Shown here: positions 20,671 to 33,195 of the stretch, piece after piece | How positions within the stretch are numbered: position 1 is the stretch's first letter | Layout of the letters: each line of letters begins with the position of its first letter | NCBI GenBank assembly: GCA_028386065.3 | Contig: JAKUCV010001796.1 | Coordinates: forward strand, 63,312 to 127,311 | Length of the DNA: 64,000 nucleotides | Origin: Turnera subulata | Lineage: Eukaryota; Streptophyta; Magnoliopsida; Malpighiales; Passifloraceae | Direction: 5' to 3' | Translations under genes and position numbers: made by a program | Notes under the pieces: model-generated | Seen by the model: only the letters and a program-made list of their open reading frames with translations | Databases searched by the model: none | Told to the model about the DNA's origin: nothing

Positions 20671-21850
20671 TCTCTACCCAACTAAGGTAATTATTTCTAA
20701 AACTTTTCTCATTACTACTTTTATCATTTATATATATACATGTATAGTACTTATAGTGCTGAAAGATTTATCGAGTAAGCATACATATATCACGTATTCT
20801 ATATTATTATTGCTGAAAGATTAATCGAGTAAGCATATATATTATATATTTTATGTTATGATTTTATGTTGCTTTTATATTTATTCTTATTTCTTTTTAT
20901 TATTATTGTTATTATGGTCAATATTACAAAACTTGAAATCGAGGCCCTTGAAATTTCCGGAAGAAATTTGTCATGGGCATTAGATGTTAAAATGCATTTA
21001 AATACTTATAGTCTGGAAGACGTAATAAAAGAAGGAAACAAAGTAAATACTGGATGTCTTACTGTTAAAGATCCTGTAGATCTTTGGAAGAATTTAAAAG
21101 AAAATTATGACTACCAGAAGATGGTTATTCTCCCAAAATTTTATTACAAGTGTATGCATCTGAGGTTGCTATTTCAAATAAATTCTCAGAAGAAATTGTG
21201 TGGAGAATATATTACCGAGGCTGATACGAGAAAAAATCTCTATTTTTCGTACATTAAATGTGCTCCTGCAGTAGCAATATGGTGAAAAAGAATTCACAAA
21301 AATATTTGAATTTATTTTCATGCCTCATGGTGGCAGAATAGAATAACGAGCTATAAATAAGAATAATGAATCCCATCCAATTGACTCTGCTCCATTCCCT
21401 GAAGCGAATGCTACTGTATAATTATAATTTTGGTCATGGCCGAGGATGTGGACATGGATATGAAAGAAACCGCTCCAATTACTATGACTGTAATTGTTAT
21501 AACTCCAAGGCTAAGGGAAAATATGCATGTTTATATTATTATTGCTATTACTGGAGAACATTCACATAGAGGAATTATTCTCATACATAAGTTTAAACAA
21601 CTACTTATATATTTTTATTATCTGTTGGGTACAACATTGACTCTAAAACTTTGAGCTTTATTGTTGATGTTGACCCTAATACTCTCATTCCAAGAGAACC
21701 ACATACCACCCATGTTGTTTTCACCAGGAAGCTCAAACAGATTTGTTGGAGGAAAATGGAGTGGAATGACTCCATGATTTTCTTCAGGTTACCACAAGGT
21801 TTTGGTGATTAGTACCATGTTAGGCTTGTACTGATTCTTCAGATCCCTTA

Positions 21851-22232
21851 GGCTGTGTTTGGTTGCAGAACAAGATGGGACGAGGCTGGACGGGACGGGA
21901 CTGGATTAGATTGGACTGGACTGGACTGTGTCTTGAAAGGTTGTTTGGTATGCTATGGACAAAAATTATTGTCATGTGGACTAAACTGTATAATGTCTAT
22001 TTTGCCCCTGATACAATTTTAACATATTATTTGTCTTTTTTAATAAAATATACAGACCAACAACCTAGTGACTAAAATTATTAGATATGAAAATTTCTGA
22101 ATATTTAGATATTAAAATTTTAAAATTAATATTTTTACTCGTTTAATATTTTTAAAGTAAAAATAAAAAGATAAAATGATTGATGAGCTTTGAGTTGAGG
22201 AACACTATATTATCTTTAATATTTAATATCTG

Positions 22233-22292
<60 letters not shown>

Positions 22293-22728
22293 TATTTTAA
22301 TTCTAACTTAATCCTTATAAAATAATTTCACCCCATGATGTCTAAAGTGAATAGAATTGAATAATATTAATATTGTATTTAATATTTTTATTTTTATTAA
22401 TATTTAGTATATTTAATATCATTAAAATAATACTTAATTTAAATTTTAATTGTTGTTATTATTAATCTTATTATTATTATTTATAAATTTAAATTTAATA
22501 TAATTAGATGGTACTTTGGGATTATTACAAATTAGGAAGGGCTAGTTTTGGAAAAAAAAGTCTTGTCCTGTCATGTCCCCTCGTGTCCATAACTCTTGGA
22601 GGGGACAGAAATTCTGGAAATTTGTCCTAACCTGTCTCGTCGTGTCCCAAGCTCGCGTCCCATCTATGATGCACCAAACGCGGGACAAATTTTTTTGTCC
22701 CGTCCTGTCCCGCGTACCAAACGCTACC
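21851..22728. mobile_element. 878-bp PIF/Harbinger-type MITE
   Basis: The left end is GGCTGTGTTTGGTTG and the right end, other strand, GGTAGCGTTTGGTACG. TTA is duplicated at 21848-21850 and 22729-22731. Subterminal GGGACGGGAC / GTCCCGTCC blocks are present on both sides. It has no coding capacity. Confidence 0.8.
22233..22291. repeat. (ATT)n microsatellite of about 20 units
   Basis: Uninterrupted ATT/TTA units inside the MITE. Confidence 0.92.
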
Positions 22729-25700
22729 TTAAGGTACGCACGAAATCTTGGGATCGTCTGGCTACTCCCCTGCAATTCCATCGTAGCAGTCGAACCTTAG
22801 GCCATGTGGGCGGTAACCCAGACACTCTAGGGACACTCCGAGCCATCATGGAAACTTGATAATAACTACTCTGATTCAGAAATTGGCAAGAAGGCTCTAG
22901 CTGAAATTCCTGAAGTCTTTCAGAAATGAAAAACATAATAGAATTAGCCGAGCCATAAAAAGAAACCCTTAGGTTACCTTGGTCCTCTAGGAAGAAAGTT
23001 TCTTACATAGGAGTTACAAAGAACCTAGATGAATAGAGCTCATCAACGAAAACTAAACGAGGAATTCTTGCGAGCTCACTTGGTAATTCCTCTTGTTGCT
23101 CATTCACCATACTATATGCTAACTTATTCCTCCTTCCAAGAGAGGCACCCTCAACAAAGAACACAGTAGCTGGGGAAGGCATCTTTATCTCGTTGTGTTT
23201 TTTCTAAATCTTTATGTTTTCCACCACATAACTCTCCTCCCTTCTTATACACTAAGCTTAGAAAGCAAGACGTCTGTTTTTTCAAATGTGGACCCTTTTT
23301 CTGTCTTTAGAAAGATCCAAGACAAATTTCTGTGATTAGAAATGTGAATTATTTTTCACAAAACTCCAAAGCTTTTTTGTTCTTCAAGGATTTCCTTTTT
23401 GAAAAGGTTTACCGTCACATTAATAATTGTTCAATCACTTTGATTTTTCTGTCATCAATTATGAGTGGCACTCAGTAATTTAAAACTGGTACACAATAGC
23501 CTAAAGTTTGTATATAACAGCCAGAAGCTGGTACCAGCCTGCAGCTGGCAAATGATTTTTCCCAAGTTACTTAATATATAGTTTGCACAGCCCAAAGCTG
23601 GCACCAACTAGAAGTTGGCTGATGGATATATTGTTTGGCATGACCGGTTGGGCCATCCCGGATCAATAATGATGCATGGAATTATTGAAAATTTATTTGG
23701 TCGTTCATTAAAAAACCAGAAGTTTTTTCAATTTAATAAATATTCAAGTGCTTGCTTGCTCACAAAAAAAAATTAATTATCCGGCCTGCATATGACAAGA
23801 TTGGCCTAGAATCACCAGCATTCTTTGGAAAGAATTCAAAGAAAGATTTGTAGATATGTACATCTGTTATATGGACCATTTAGTTATTTTATGGTTTTAA
23901 TCGATGCATCGACTAGATGGTCCCCATGTGTGTGCTTCTTGTCTTCACGCAGTTTGGCATTTGCACGCTTATTATCACAGTTAATCAAATTGCGAGCACA
24001 CTTGATAATGCTGGTGGATTCGGTTCTAATATGTCATTTGAATTTACGGTTGAACATCCTATAGTTTATGTACATACTGAAAACGGTCTAGCAGAACCGT
24101 TTATCAAATATTTCCAATTGATTGCAAGGTCATTATTGATGAGATGCAAATTCCTCATTATTACTTGGGGACATGTTATTTTGTATCTAGCAAGCATTAT
24201 GTGCATCATGCCAACAAATTATCATAAGTTCTCTCCCATTCAATTGTTCATGGTCACGAACCTAATATCTCCTATCTTCAGACTATTGGTTGTATATATG
24301 CCAATTGCTCCACCACAGTATAGTAAAATGGATTCTTAAAGAAGATTGGGAATATATGTTGGGTATGAATCTCCATCAGTTACAAAATAATTGAAACCAT
24401 TTACTAGAGATTGGAGGTTTATTTACAACAAGATTTGCTTATTGTTAATTTGATGAAAGTGTTTACCAAACATCAGGGGGAGAAAATAAGCAGTTGGATC
24501 AAGAGATTATTGAAATGCCATATCAATATCTAGTTTTTTATCCTCAAATAAATCAGTGTGAACCTGAAGTTCGAAAGGTGATTCATTTGCCAAATTTGAT
24601 AAATCAATTGCCAGAAACATTTACTGATCTAAACAGAGTGACCAATTCTTATATACCGGCTGCAGATGCTCCTATTCAAATTGATGTTCCTAGAGAACAA
24701 TTAAAGAGTGCAAATGAATCTAAAGCACGCCAGAAGCATGGAATACCACTCGGTTCCAAAGATAAAAACTCTCGATAAAGGAAAAGGAGCAAAGATACAA
24801 GATGGCCCCAGCGAGAAAATAAAACCTTCAGTAGAGGTTCAAATTGAAAGTCCTCAAGAAGAGGAAAATCCTTCAGAAAAGGTTCCTGACACAATTGATA
24901 AAGTTCCAGAAGTAACTCAGGTACCTGAAGTAAATGAAAATGATGAGATCTCGTCCAATTATACTGTGTCAGGAACAAAATGGAATCGACGTGAAATAAC
25001 CGTCGACGGAATTTTGCATATATTATAGCGCTAAATATTATGAAAGGAAAAGAGGATCATAAACCTACATTTGTTGATGAATGTAGGTACAGAAATAATT
25101 GACCAAAGAGAAAATACACAATTAAGTCTGACCTAGACTCGCTCATGAAGCGAGAGGTTTTGGGCCTGTAGTCCCTACACCAGATGGTGTAAAATTGGTC
25201 GGTAATAAATGGGTGTTTGTGCAAAAGTGAAATGAAGTGAGATATAAAGCACGATTTTTAGCACAAATTTTACCAAACGATCCGATATTAATTATGAGGA
25301 GACAAACTCCCGTGTGGTGGATGCAATTATTTTTTATCATTTAATAAGTCTAGCAGTACATGAAAAACTAGAAATGCGTCTAGTGGAAGTTCTTACAGCC
25401 TATTTTTATGGATCTATAAGTCATGACATATATATGAGAATCCCTGAAGGATCCAAGTTGCCTGAAGCAACTAATTCCCGGGAATATACTCAATTAAACT
25501 AAATTGATATTTACATGGTTCAAACCAATTTGGATATGTATAGTATAATCATTCTTGTGAATATGCTTTATGTATTTTATTTAATTAGTGCATATGTGAT
25601 TTTATTATTATTGTTACTTTTGTTGATATTTTTTTATCTATATGTGAATTTTGTTATTATGTTTATTTGTAATTTAAATATTATTGGAATTCCTGAAGAA

Positions 25701-26351
25701 TTTTCCAAAAGTCGTGCATATTTAAAGAATAAATTTGAAATGAAAAATCTTGAAAAGATTCGTTTGGTCCTGAAGTACCATATTAGGGTAGTTTATCTTG
25801 CTAGTAAAATAAAACCTGAAGCTTTTGCAATAAACTTATTAGCAAGATATAATATGAAGTTATTTTAATCTTGTGAGTCCAAAGAGAATAAAGTTTGTTT
25901 TGTAGATGTAAGTCAATTGTTTGATCCCGATAAAGCACAGACAGACACATGTTACTTCTTTATACGTGAAGGAACTGCTATATCATGGCGACCACAAAAG
26001 ATAAGATAGCAATGAAGATGCTTCAACAATAATTCATAAAGATATGTTTGCATTGCCCAATTGAAGGAAGGATACATCAAAGATTGGTCCAAGTGACAAC
26101 CTGGCAGAATTATTTACGAAGTCACTTTCCACTTCATCCTTTGAAAAGTTGATAAAGGAGTTTGGCACATGACGACCTCAAGGGATCAAGGGAGGCCAAA
26201 ATAAGGGGGAGTAGAAAATGAGGGGGAGTAGAATACGCACTGCACTCTTTTTTCCTTCACCAAGTTTTTGTCCCACTGGGTTTTTCTTAGTAAGGTTTTT
26301 AACGAGGCAGTTATTCCGAAAGCGTATTCTATCCAAAGTACAATGACATTC

Positions 26352-26360
26352 AAGGGGGAG
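26352..26360 (+). other. Polypurine tract of the Ale-like Copia element
   Basis: AAGGGGGAG lies immediately before the 3' LTR start at 26361. Earlier GGGGGAGTAG copies (near 26205 and 26225) are typical of this family's end region. Confidence 0.8.
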
Positions 26361-26843
26361 TGTTGTTAATAAATTATGGTGAATGTCATTGTTACCATCC
26401 AGTAAAACTCAATTTTGTCATACCCGAATTTACCCCTGGTAAATATTTTATCCAAACACCTAACATCTATTTGGTTTCATCTCTTTGACCATTTACCCTC
26501 CATTATTCTATTTGTCCTAATCTTAATACCATCTTCCTTTACCTAATATCTTTTTGATTTTATCTTATTAAATTAATCATACCCATTTGTTTTTACCCTT
26601 CCATTTTTACGTATAAATACCCCCTTCATTCATACACACTTACACTTTGGATATCCTGCCATAAACTCCCCTCTTCTCATTTCCATACACCTCTCTTCGT
26701 AACTAATCTCACTATTAAGTTTAATTATTCTCCTTTTTATATTACCATTAAAGTTGTATTAATTACATCAAGGTTATATTATTATCTTGATCAAGGTTGT
26801 ATTGTTCCATCAATGAGAGAATTCCATCATTGATTTTATAACA
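26361..26843 (+). repeat. 3' LTR of the Ale-like Copia element
   Basis: Matches 20173-20655 over its whole length, ending TTTTATAACA. Confidence 0.9.
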
Positions 26844-27171
26844 TTGCAAGATTTTTATTAGTGTATTAAAATATATCATGTGCTCTTGATGATCTGAGCT
26901 CAATGGGCAAGTCCATGGTAATCAAGGCCCTATAAGCCCATAACACTTTTTTTTAAAAGCAGAATTCTACTTTGTAAAAGTTTAAGATTGATGCATTTGA
27001 TCTCCATCCATCTTTAAATGAAGGGCTAAGACCAACATTGACATCACATCCAATAACAAAAACATTAATCCCTACACAACTTGGAAAAACCTTTGCTGGC
27101 TGGTTCAATCCCCATTTGATTTTAACCCAACCCATCTCAGGTTTATGCCCAATTAATGGACCAATAAAATT
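26844..27171. other. Spacer, nothing recognised
   Basis: No gene or repeat end can be supported between the Copia 3' LTR and the hAT-like MITE. Confidence 0.5.
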
Positions 27172-28223
27172 TAGGGGTGAGCAAAATGTCGGTACGGTAT
27201 ATATCGTACCGAAAGCTGATCATACCGACTTTTCCGAAGACTCATGTTTTCCGACCGATGTCGTGCCGTTTCCCACCTTGTCCCGATCGGTATGATACCG
27301 ATCGATACCGACGTCGGTTCGGCCGGTAAGCATGCCGACCGAATGCCACAATTTCATGCCCACGTTTTAATGTCGCCAAGAGAATGAACGGGAAGAAGCA
27401 ACAAAAGAACGAGAGAAGAAATTGAAACTGTTACCAATTCATCTTTACACCCAAGACCCATTTCAAACTTCATCCCTTCAAACGAAAAATTACAAAAAAT
27501 TCAAAAGAATCCCCCCAAAAATTCCCAAAAATCAATCGTCATTGACAAGTAAAAACACCCAAAAATCAAATCTAACCTACAACTCATGTTCACCACTACA
27601 AAATGATTCAACAAGGATGAGTTAGTAGTAGGAGATGAGGGAGGGAGGGCATGTAGGCGTGAGGGTCGAGGAAGAGACCAAGGGGGCTGACAGTATGAGG
27701 TGGAGGGAAGAGAGGGTAGGTAGGAGAAAAAGATAGAAAGGAGAAATAAGTGATATAAAGATGATGATAAGGGAGGAGAAGAATGGTGGCAGGAGCGTGT
27801 GGCAGAGGCGACTATAATGGTGGAGGCTTTTTGCTGGCTGCTGCGGGGATGGGAAGGTGAGTAATTGGAAGGGAAAAAGATTTTAGGGTTAGTAAGTTAT
27901 ATATATGATCTGGGTTTGGGTATCGGTTTTTGTGGGCTGATTTCTAATTTTAATAGGTTGACAGGTTGATTTTTAGTTTGGGCTTTTGATAGTGGGGTTT
28001 GGGTATTTAATTTGGGGGGTATTTGTCTTGGGTTGGGTCGGTATCGGCTTGTACCGATAACCGACGGTACGAAAGGCTTTATACCGACCCCCCTCACCCT
28101 GTTAAACGGTTCGGCACAAATTATTAGGATAGCTCTAAAGACCCTTGTATTTCGAGCCGATACCATCGATTTTTCAACGGTATCGGTTCGGTATGATCGG
28201 TTCGGGTATTTTGCACAGCCCTA
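27172..28223. mobile_element. hAT-like MITE (about 1.05 kb)
   Basis: The left end is TAGGGGTGAGCAAAATGTCGG; the right end, other strand, TAGGGCTGTGCAAAATACCC. The flanks CAATAAAAT (left) and CAATAAAT (right) look like an 8-bp duplication with one base changed. Both subterminal regions are filled with GGTATCGG / CCGATACC / GGTACGG motifs, the pattern expected of hAT transposase-binding repeats. There is no transposase ORF. Confidence 0.7.
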
Positions 28224-31200
28224 CAATAAATACAAGCTCCCTTCCTATTCGGCTGCTTAGCATTAGCAATGGGCAAGCACATGAAATCTCTCATGTGAAA
28301 TGAACAAATTCCTGTGGACTGAGACTACCATCTTAATACGGGCCCAATTGTAAAGCCATCTCGATATGGGCCCAGCGCAAATATAATGTTCATAGTTTTG
28401 AAGCGAGCCATTGCAGGCCTAAGGCTCACTGCTATGGATCCAGCAGAAAGGGAAATTTAAAATTTTTGAGGAGTTATGATGAAACTTTTTTTTTGAGGGG
28501 GGCGGGGGTGCGAATCATAAAATTATTTTTACTGCCTCAAAATTTGACAGTTTTATTTCATGAAATTTCAATCTTTTGTTGTTTCTAATAATTTGATGAG
28601 GAAAAATAACTACAATTTCTTGCAAGTTCTCTGGATTATAGCATAATGTTATCTTTCTTTTATCCTCATCACCACTACTTTATGTTGAAAAAACAAATTT
28701 ATCCTGAAAGGAATAGATTACTAGAAACATTACTGTGGCTTAGAGGCTCAATTCATGAATGTGGCATCTCGGCTTTGAACTTAACTAGAGAAAGAGCAAG
28801 AGACAGAGACTGGAATGATAAGTATGAATATTGGTAATTTTAATAAAGAAAGAAAAAAGCTATTAGCAACTAGCAATGCAATTCAAAAAAAAAAAATGAC
28901 TCATCTCCTAAAGCAAGCAGAAAGCAGACCACCTCAGTTGATCCTAGGTTGTTTTTATATCTATACACAAATCATAATTAATTTGCATGGATGGTCCACT
29001 TGTATTAATTAAAGTATAGGATCATTTCCAAAAAGAAGCAAGATACTCCATCAAGTGCGTTCCTGCGAGAACGCCCTTTGTCTGTGACTCTGCAATTTGT
29101 CTCGCTAAGATACAGATGTGATCCATTAATATATTAATCAACCAAAGTGGAAAGTGGAAACTCTATTCTGTGCTAGATTGGCATATGCATGATCCGTGAT
29201 TAATTAGCTAGGTTGTAAACTTTTTTTATGCTTTTTTCTTTTTTAATCTTTCTAACTTTAATTTTATTCTTCTCCTTTGGCAGCTACACACACTAATCAA
29301 ATCGCTAAATCAATATCATGAGGGGTCAAATTAAGCCTGACCCACATGAGTATCGGCTTGCTTAGGAGTCAAAACGATGTGTGTACCCAATCTAATCAAA
29401 TTAAGCATTTCCTGAGTCAGCACACCAAGCAGAACCATTAAACTAGTGTTGGTTAATTAATTTAGCAGACTTCTGGGTCATGACTAAACACCAGATTGCT
29501 CAAATCCAACTGGCATTGTCTGGCTTTGACTTCCATCTTTGAATTAAACTAAACAATCTTTATCAATCCCATATGAACTTTCGAGCATGCATCCTTCAAG
29601 GAGTGGGCGTCCGCAGGTGCCTCGGTTGGGGGTTCTCTCCAATGAGGAGGGTCTAATGTCAGGATGTAACCAGTATTGACCGGGATCTGGACTAACGGGG
29701 CAATGATGACACGATTGATGCCTTTTTTTTTTCTCGACAAAAAAAAGGAGTGGGCGCAACTACTTGCATTTCTTGACCATGGTTTATTATAATAATAATT
29801 TTTTACATTAGTATCTTAAATCTTGATTAAGGTTATTAGACTATTATTTGAAATGTACATAATACGTACAAGCATGTGTACGTCGCACTCGTTTCGAACA
29901 CTTGTCCAACACTTTTCTGTATTTTTTTTTCTCTTTTTTTAATTTGATCAACACTTGTCTGTAGTTGAGTAAATAAGAAATGAGATATGTTTTTAAATTG
30001 AAAGTTTTGTTCATAAATACACGTATAGGTAACCTTGTGCTTAAATAAATCTGTGGGTGACGGGAATCTAGTTCAACGTTGGAGATTGTACAAATTATAT
30101 AGGTTAGTTTGTTTACTTGGAGAGTCATGAATCAATTACTTATGGTACAAATTTGGTGATTAAAAAAAACAGAACCAGAGACAGTTGGCATTTTGCCCTT
30201 TCAATACACGCTCTTATTAATTTTTATTTGTTTATAAGTATTACCATAACCAATGTCATCCTCCAAGCAGTAAGATATCTTTGAGCCCCCCCTCAAGAAA
30301 ATAAAAAAGAGGTAACGTTGGGATATTTATTTGTTACCCTAATCAATCTCATCCTCGGATAATATTAATTAGAATAACAGGACAAATCTCTCTCCATAAG
30401 TCAATCTAGTCCCATTTTGTCATGTTCTTTCCCATCTAAATCAAGTATATATCTTTCCAGTTTCTTTCCTATTAATAAAAACAAGTTATTGTAAATTGTT
30501 ACAAAATTAAAATTAGATTCATATTTCCTAGTAATATATTTCATGTTTGAATTCCAACGTCAGCTTTTGCTGTACAGATGGAAAAAGGGATATGTTTTTA
30601 CGAAATTAGAAAATTTGGTTCTCTTCATTGCATTTTAGAAGAAGCTTAATTTTGAAAGATATCGTGTGACTTTTCATTACAAAAAATCTTTGCTGTAATA
30701 GTTTGGTCAGAGAATGATCAGAATGCACTCTCAGGGGAAAGTATGATTAAAAGTTATGCTCTAACCATATAGAGATGCGACATGTAGTGTATCTTAGTTT
30801 TTTCTTTTCCCCCCTATTGATCAGTTCATAGTTAGCAAAATATTGCACCCAGTGTTCTCATCAGCGAAATCTAATCATAGTCCACTAGTGGGTACTATTA
30901 GTTTTAAATTGTAATTAAATCCCATTGGCATTGATGCATGGTATGGTATCACAATTGTCAAAATGGAACACTTCAATTTGGGTTGAAAAGGAAACTCTGT
31001 TAGCCCAAGAATACTTCAATTCTTTTATCTTTTCCAATTTTCAGTTTTATAAGGAGTTATATTCTCCTCTAATTTTGACTTGGAGGTATCCTGCATCTGC
31101 ATGAACACTTGTCGCCTCACAAGTTGGAAAAACCAAAAACCATCATCATTTAACACTAAAGAACAACATTTAATTAGTTAATATTATCCATGATCGATCA

Positions 31201-32232
31201 ATGCAACCCCTGGCCCTCACTCACCCCTCAAGTAGCAAATACCAAAAACCATCACCTTGTTTTAAACCAAAAACCATTACCTTGTTTTTAATAGCATATA
31301 AACAAACAATATTTTCCAATGACGTAAAGCGCAAAGATGTGTTTCACTCATTTATGGTAACAAACTAGCTAGCTCAACAAAAAAAAAAATGATATTGGAA
31401 AGAGTCACACATGTGCACAAAATGAGAGGAAAAAATGGTGGGCACACAAATCACAATCAAGCCCCACACAGAGCAACTCATCTTTAATTCCCACCACCAA
31501 CTAGCCTAAACTGTGACTTATATAGTAGTGGTTTTCCACAAACTATGGATGATTTCTCTGTGCTGGTTTTTCTTCATTTTGGCCCATTGAATAAATATAC
31601 AATATAGACTTCATTTGATCAAGACTTGTAATTAATTACTTACCTGTACACATATTACACACTGTTTCATACACATTCAGCTCACATGGACCAGCAGCGG
31701 CTGTGCATATATCTTGTTGTTGTTGTTCTTATCATAAACTTTTTTGGGCACTTCACGTCGACATTAATAATTAGAAGCTAGCTAGCTAGCTCGGCTCACA
31801 CATATATATATATACACGTATTCCCACATTTAAAATGAAACGTTGTTTACCTCTAAGTCATGACTCCGCATTACGTTCAAATATCTTGGCGGGATCGATC
31901 ACGTTTCCAACGTCAAATTATTAAACTTCTTAAGTCTAAAATTGAAGTTGCAAAAATAAGTTAGTAGCACTCTTGTAACGCAATTATTTCTTGACAAAGT
32001 AATAGTGGTGAAGATCCGATCCAATCCCGATTCGAATGTCATGTATAGCATGCTCCGGAGAATTAGAGAGTAGTATACGGTAGCAAAACTAGACTAAATT
32101 TTTAAGAGGGGCCAGTACAGAATTTGTGTGAAGATCGCATAGCTAAAAATTTGTTGGTCTTTATAAAATTTTGTAGCATATAAGAGGGGTATGTATATGA
32201 AAGAATGAATTCAAAACTCTCTAGATTTCTTA
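28224..32232. other. About 4 kb without a supportable gene
   Basis: All frames are short (under about 95 codons) and resemble no family I know. The sequence is AT-rich and contains one short retroposon-like insertion (29610-29744), an AGCT run near 31776-31791 and a TA run near 31803-31812. It may be ordinary intergenic DNA. Confidence 0.6.
29610..29744 (+). mobile_element. Short SINE-like retroposon with 12-bp direct repeats
   Basis: AAGGAGTGGGCG occurs at 29598-29609 and 29745-29756, flanking a 135-bp insert that ends in a T run, CTCGAC and an A run. The GGTTGGGGGTTCTC block near 29624 resembles a mutated Pol III B box, and GATCTGGACTAACGGGGCAA near 29684 resembles the body of plant Au-type SINEs. 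A typical A box is not clear, so it may be 5'-truncated. Confidence 0.5.
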
Positions 32233-32335
32233 TAAAATACTGAAAGTAAGAATTAGGTTTTGTATGACACACAAATTCCTGTTGCTCCTAGTATGCATTA
32301 TATAAGATTATATGATACATTAACATAGACACATA
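32233..32335 (-). repeat. Copia LTR fragment related to 60646-60750
   Basis: About 100 bp aligns by eye at roughly 75% with the LTR at 60646-60750, including CATTATATAAGA and GATACATTAA. It stops where the LINE-like remnant begins. Confidence 0.5.
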
Positions 32336-32359
32336 CATACGCGTGGGCGCGTGAAATTC

Positions 32360-32740
32360 TTTGAATTTTCACGGTCATCTTGTCACGCTGGAGATGAACA
32401 TACAACAAGGAGCGGTGGCGGAGGGCAGCAGAAATAAGGAGACATACGTCAAGGGAGGCAATCAAGTGGAGCATCATGAAGGCAAATTTTCTAAACCATC
32501 TAATGGCCGAGAGAGAAGGTTCAGAGGGCTTTGGACAGTGCAAAGGCAGTGAGTGTATTTATTGAAAATCTTCCTTCTGGTTGATTGGCATCAGATGTTT
32601 ACAAAGAGATGTCTAAGATGGAGCTAGTGTTAGATGTATTTATTCATGGGAAATTAATATGGGATGGTAATAGGTATTGATTTGTGAGGTTTGAGTTCAA
32701 GGGGCGATCTTGTTGCAACAATCAATCACAGACACAGAAG
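32360..32740 (+). pseudogene. LINE ORF1 remnant with an RRM-like segment
   Basis: In the frame starting near 32548 the sequence reads SVFIENLPSG, a stop, LASDVYKEM, then LVLDVFIHGKL and NRY followed by a stop and FVRFEF. This is the spacing of the two RNP motifs of the RRM found in plant L1 ORF1 proteins. One frame change and two stops are seen. It is cut off at 32747 by a Copia insertion. Confidence 0.55.
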
Positions 32741-32747
32741 TAGTATC

Positions 32748-33184
32748 TGTTAGATAATTAATATGAACAATCATAATAATCAGGAATCAAGAGACGATAA
32801 TTTAATTCCCAATTCAAACATTAACATAATACCCATTAGATCTTAGAACTAATTATCTCCCACTAATAACATGAGGTTGAAGACATACCTGGTAAATCGA
32901 TTATGTTGTCTTTTAAATTCTCTTAATCTGCTCTTGATTTGTCTTGATACCTTCATGAGGAATAGATTTCTCTCTCTTGCCTCTGTCTTTCTTTCTAACG
33001 TTTGTCAGATGGTGTAACAGAACGTTAAGCGACTGGAGAGAGAGGATATATTCCATAATATTGTATTTATACACCCCATCAAGTGTTGATTAGAAAATCC
33101 TAATAGTTGACCAATAGGATTTTGCCACGTCATTAAATAAAACCTAATATTATATGGGCCACATAAAAGGAAAATATTCTTACA
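32748..33184 (-). repeat. 3' LTR of the coding-dead Copia element
   Basis: 437 bp, TG...CA on both strands. TATAAATAC on the minus strand near 33072-33064 is the TATA box. Confidence 0.92.
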
Positions 33185-33195
33185 TTCTCCCACTT
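33185..33195 (-). other. Polypurine tract of the coding-dead Copia element
   Basis: On the minus strand AAGTGGGAGAA directly precedes the 3' LTR. This is the common Copia form. Confidence 0.8.

Larger units (their letters stand above)
20913..26200 (+). pseudogene. Broken Copia gag-pol (Ale/Retrofit-like)
   Basis: Gag starts MVNITKLEIEALEISG at 20913 and keeps a VKDPVDLWKNLKENYDYQK block. After the MITE, a WHDRLGHPGS zinc-binding block (near 23637) leads into integrase with YFMVLIDASTRWS (near 23884) and a VEHPIVYVHTENGLAEP block (near 24050). Reverse transcriptase pieces include GNKWVFVQK (near 25200), MRLVEVLTAYFYGS (near 25375) and a degraded LNIIG segment (near 25680). RNase H keeps GTAISWR (near 25975). 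Many stops, frameshifts and small deletions occur. Confidence 0.88.
20173..26843 (+). mobile_element. Ty1/Copia element, Ale/Retrofit-like, decayed
   Basis: LTRs are 20173-20655 and 26361-26843 (483 bp each), differing by hand count at about 31 positions (about 6%). Flanks TTGGA (20168-20172) and TTGCA (26844-26848) agree at 4 of 5 bases, a plausible mutated duplication. Gag, integrase, reverse transcriptase and RNase H are recognisable in Copia order but broken. A Harbinger-type MITE (21851-22728) interrupts the gag/protease region. Confidence 0.9.
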
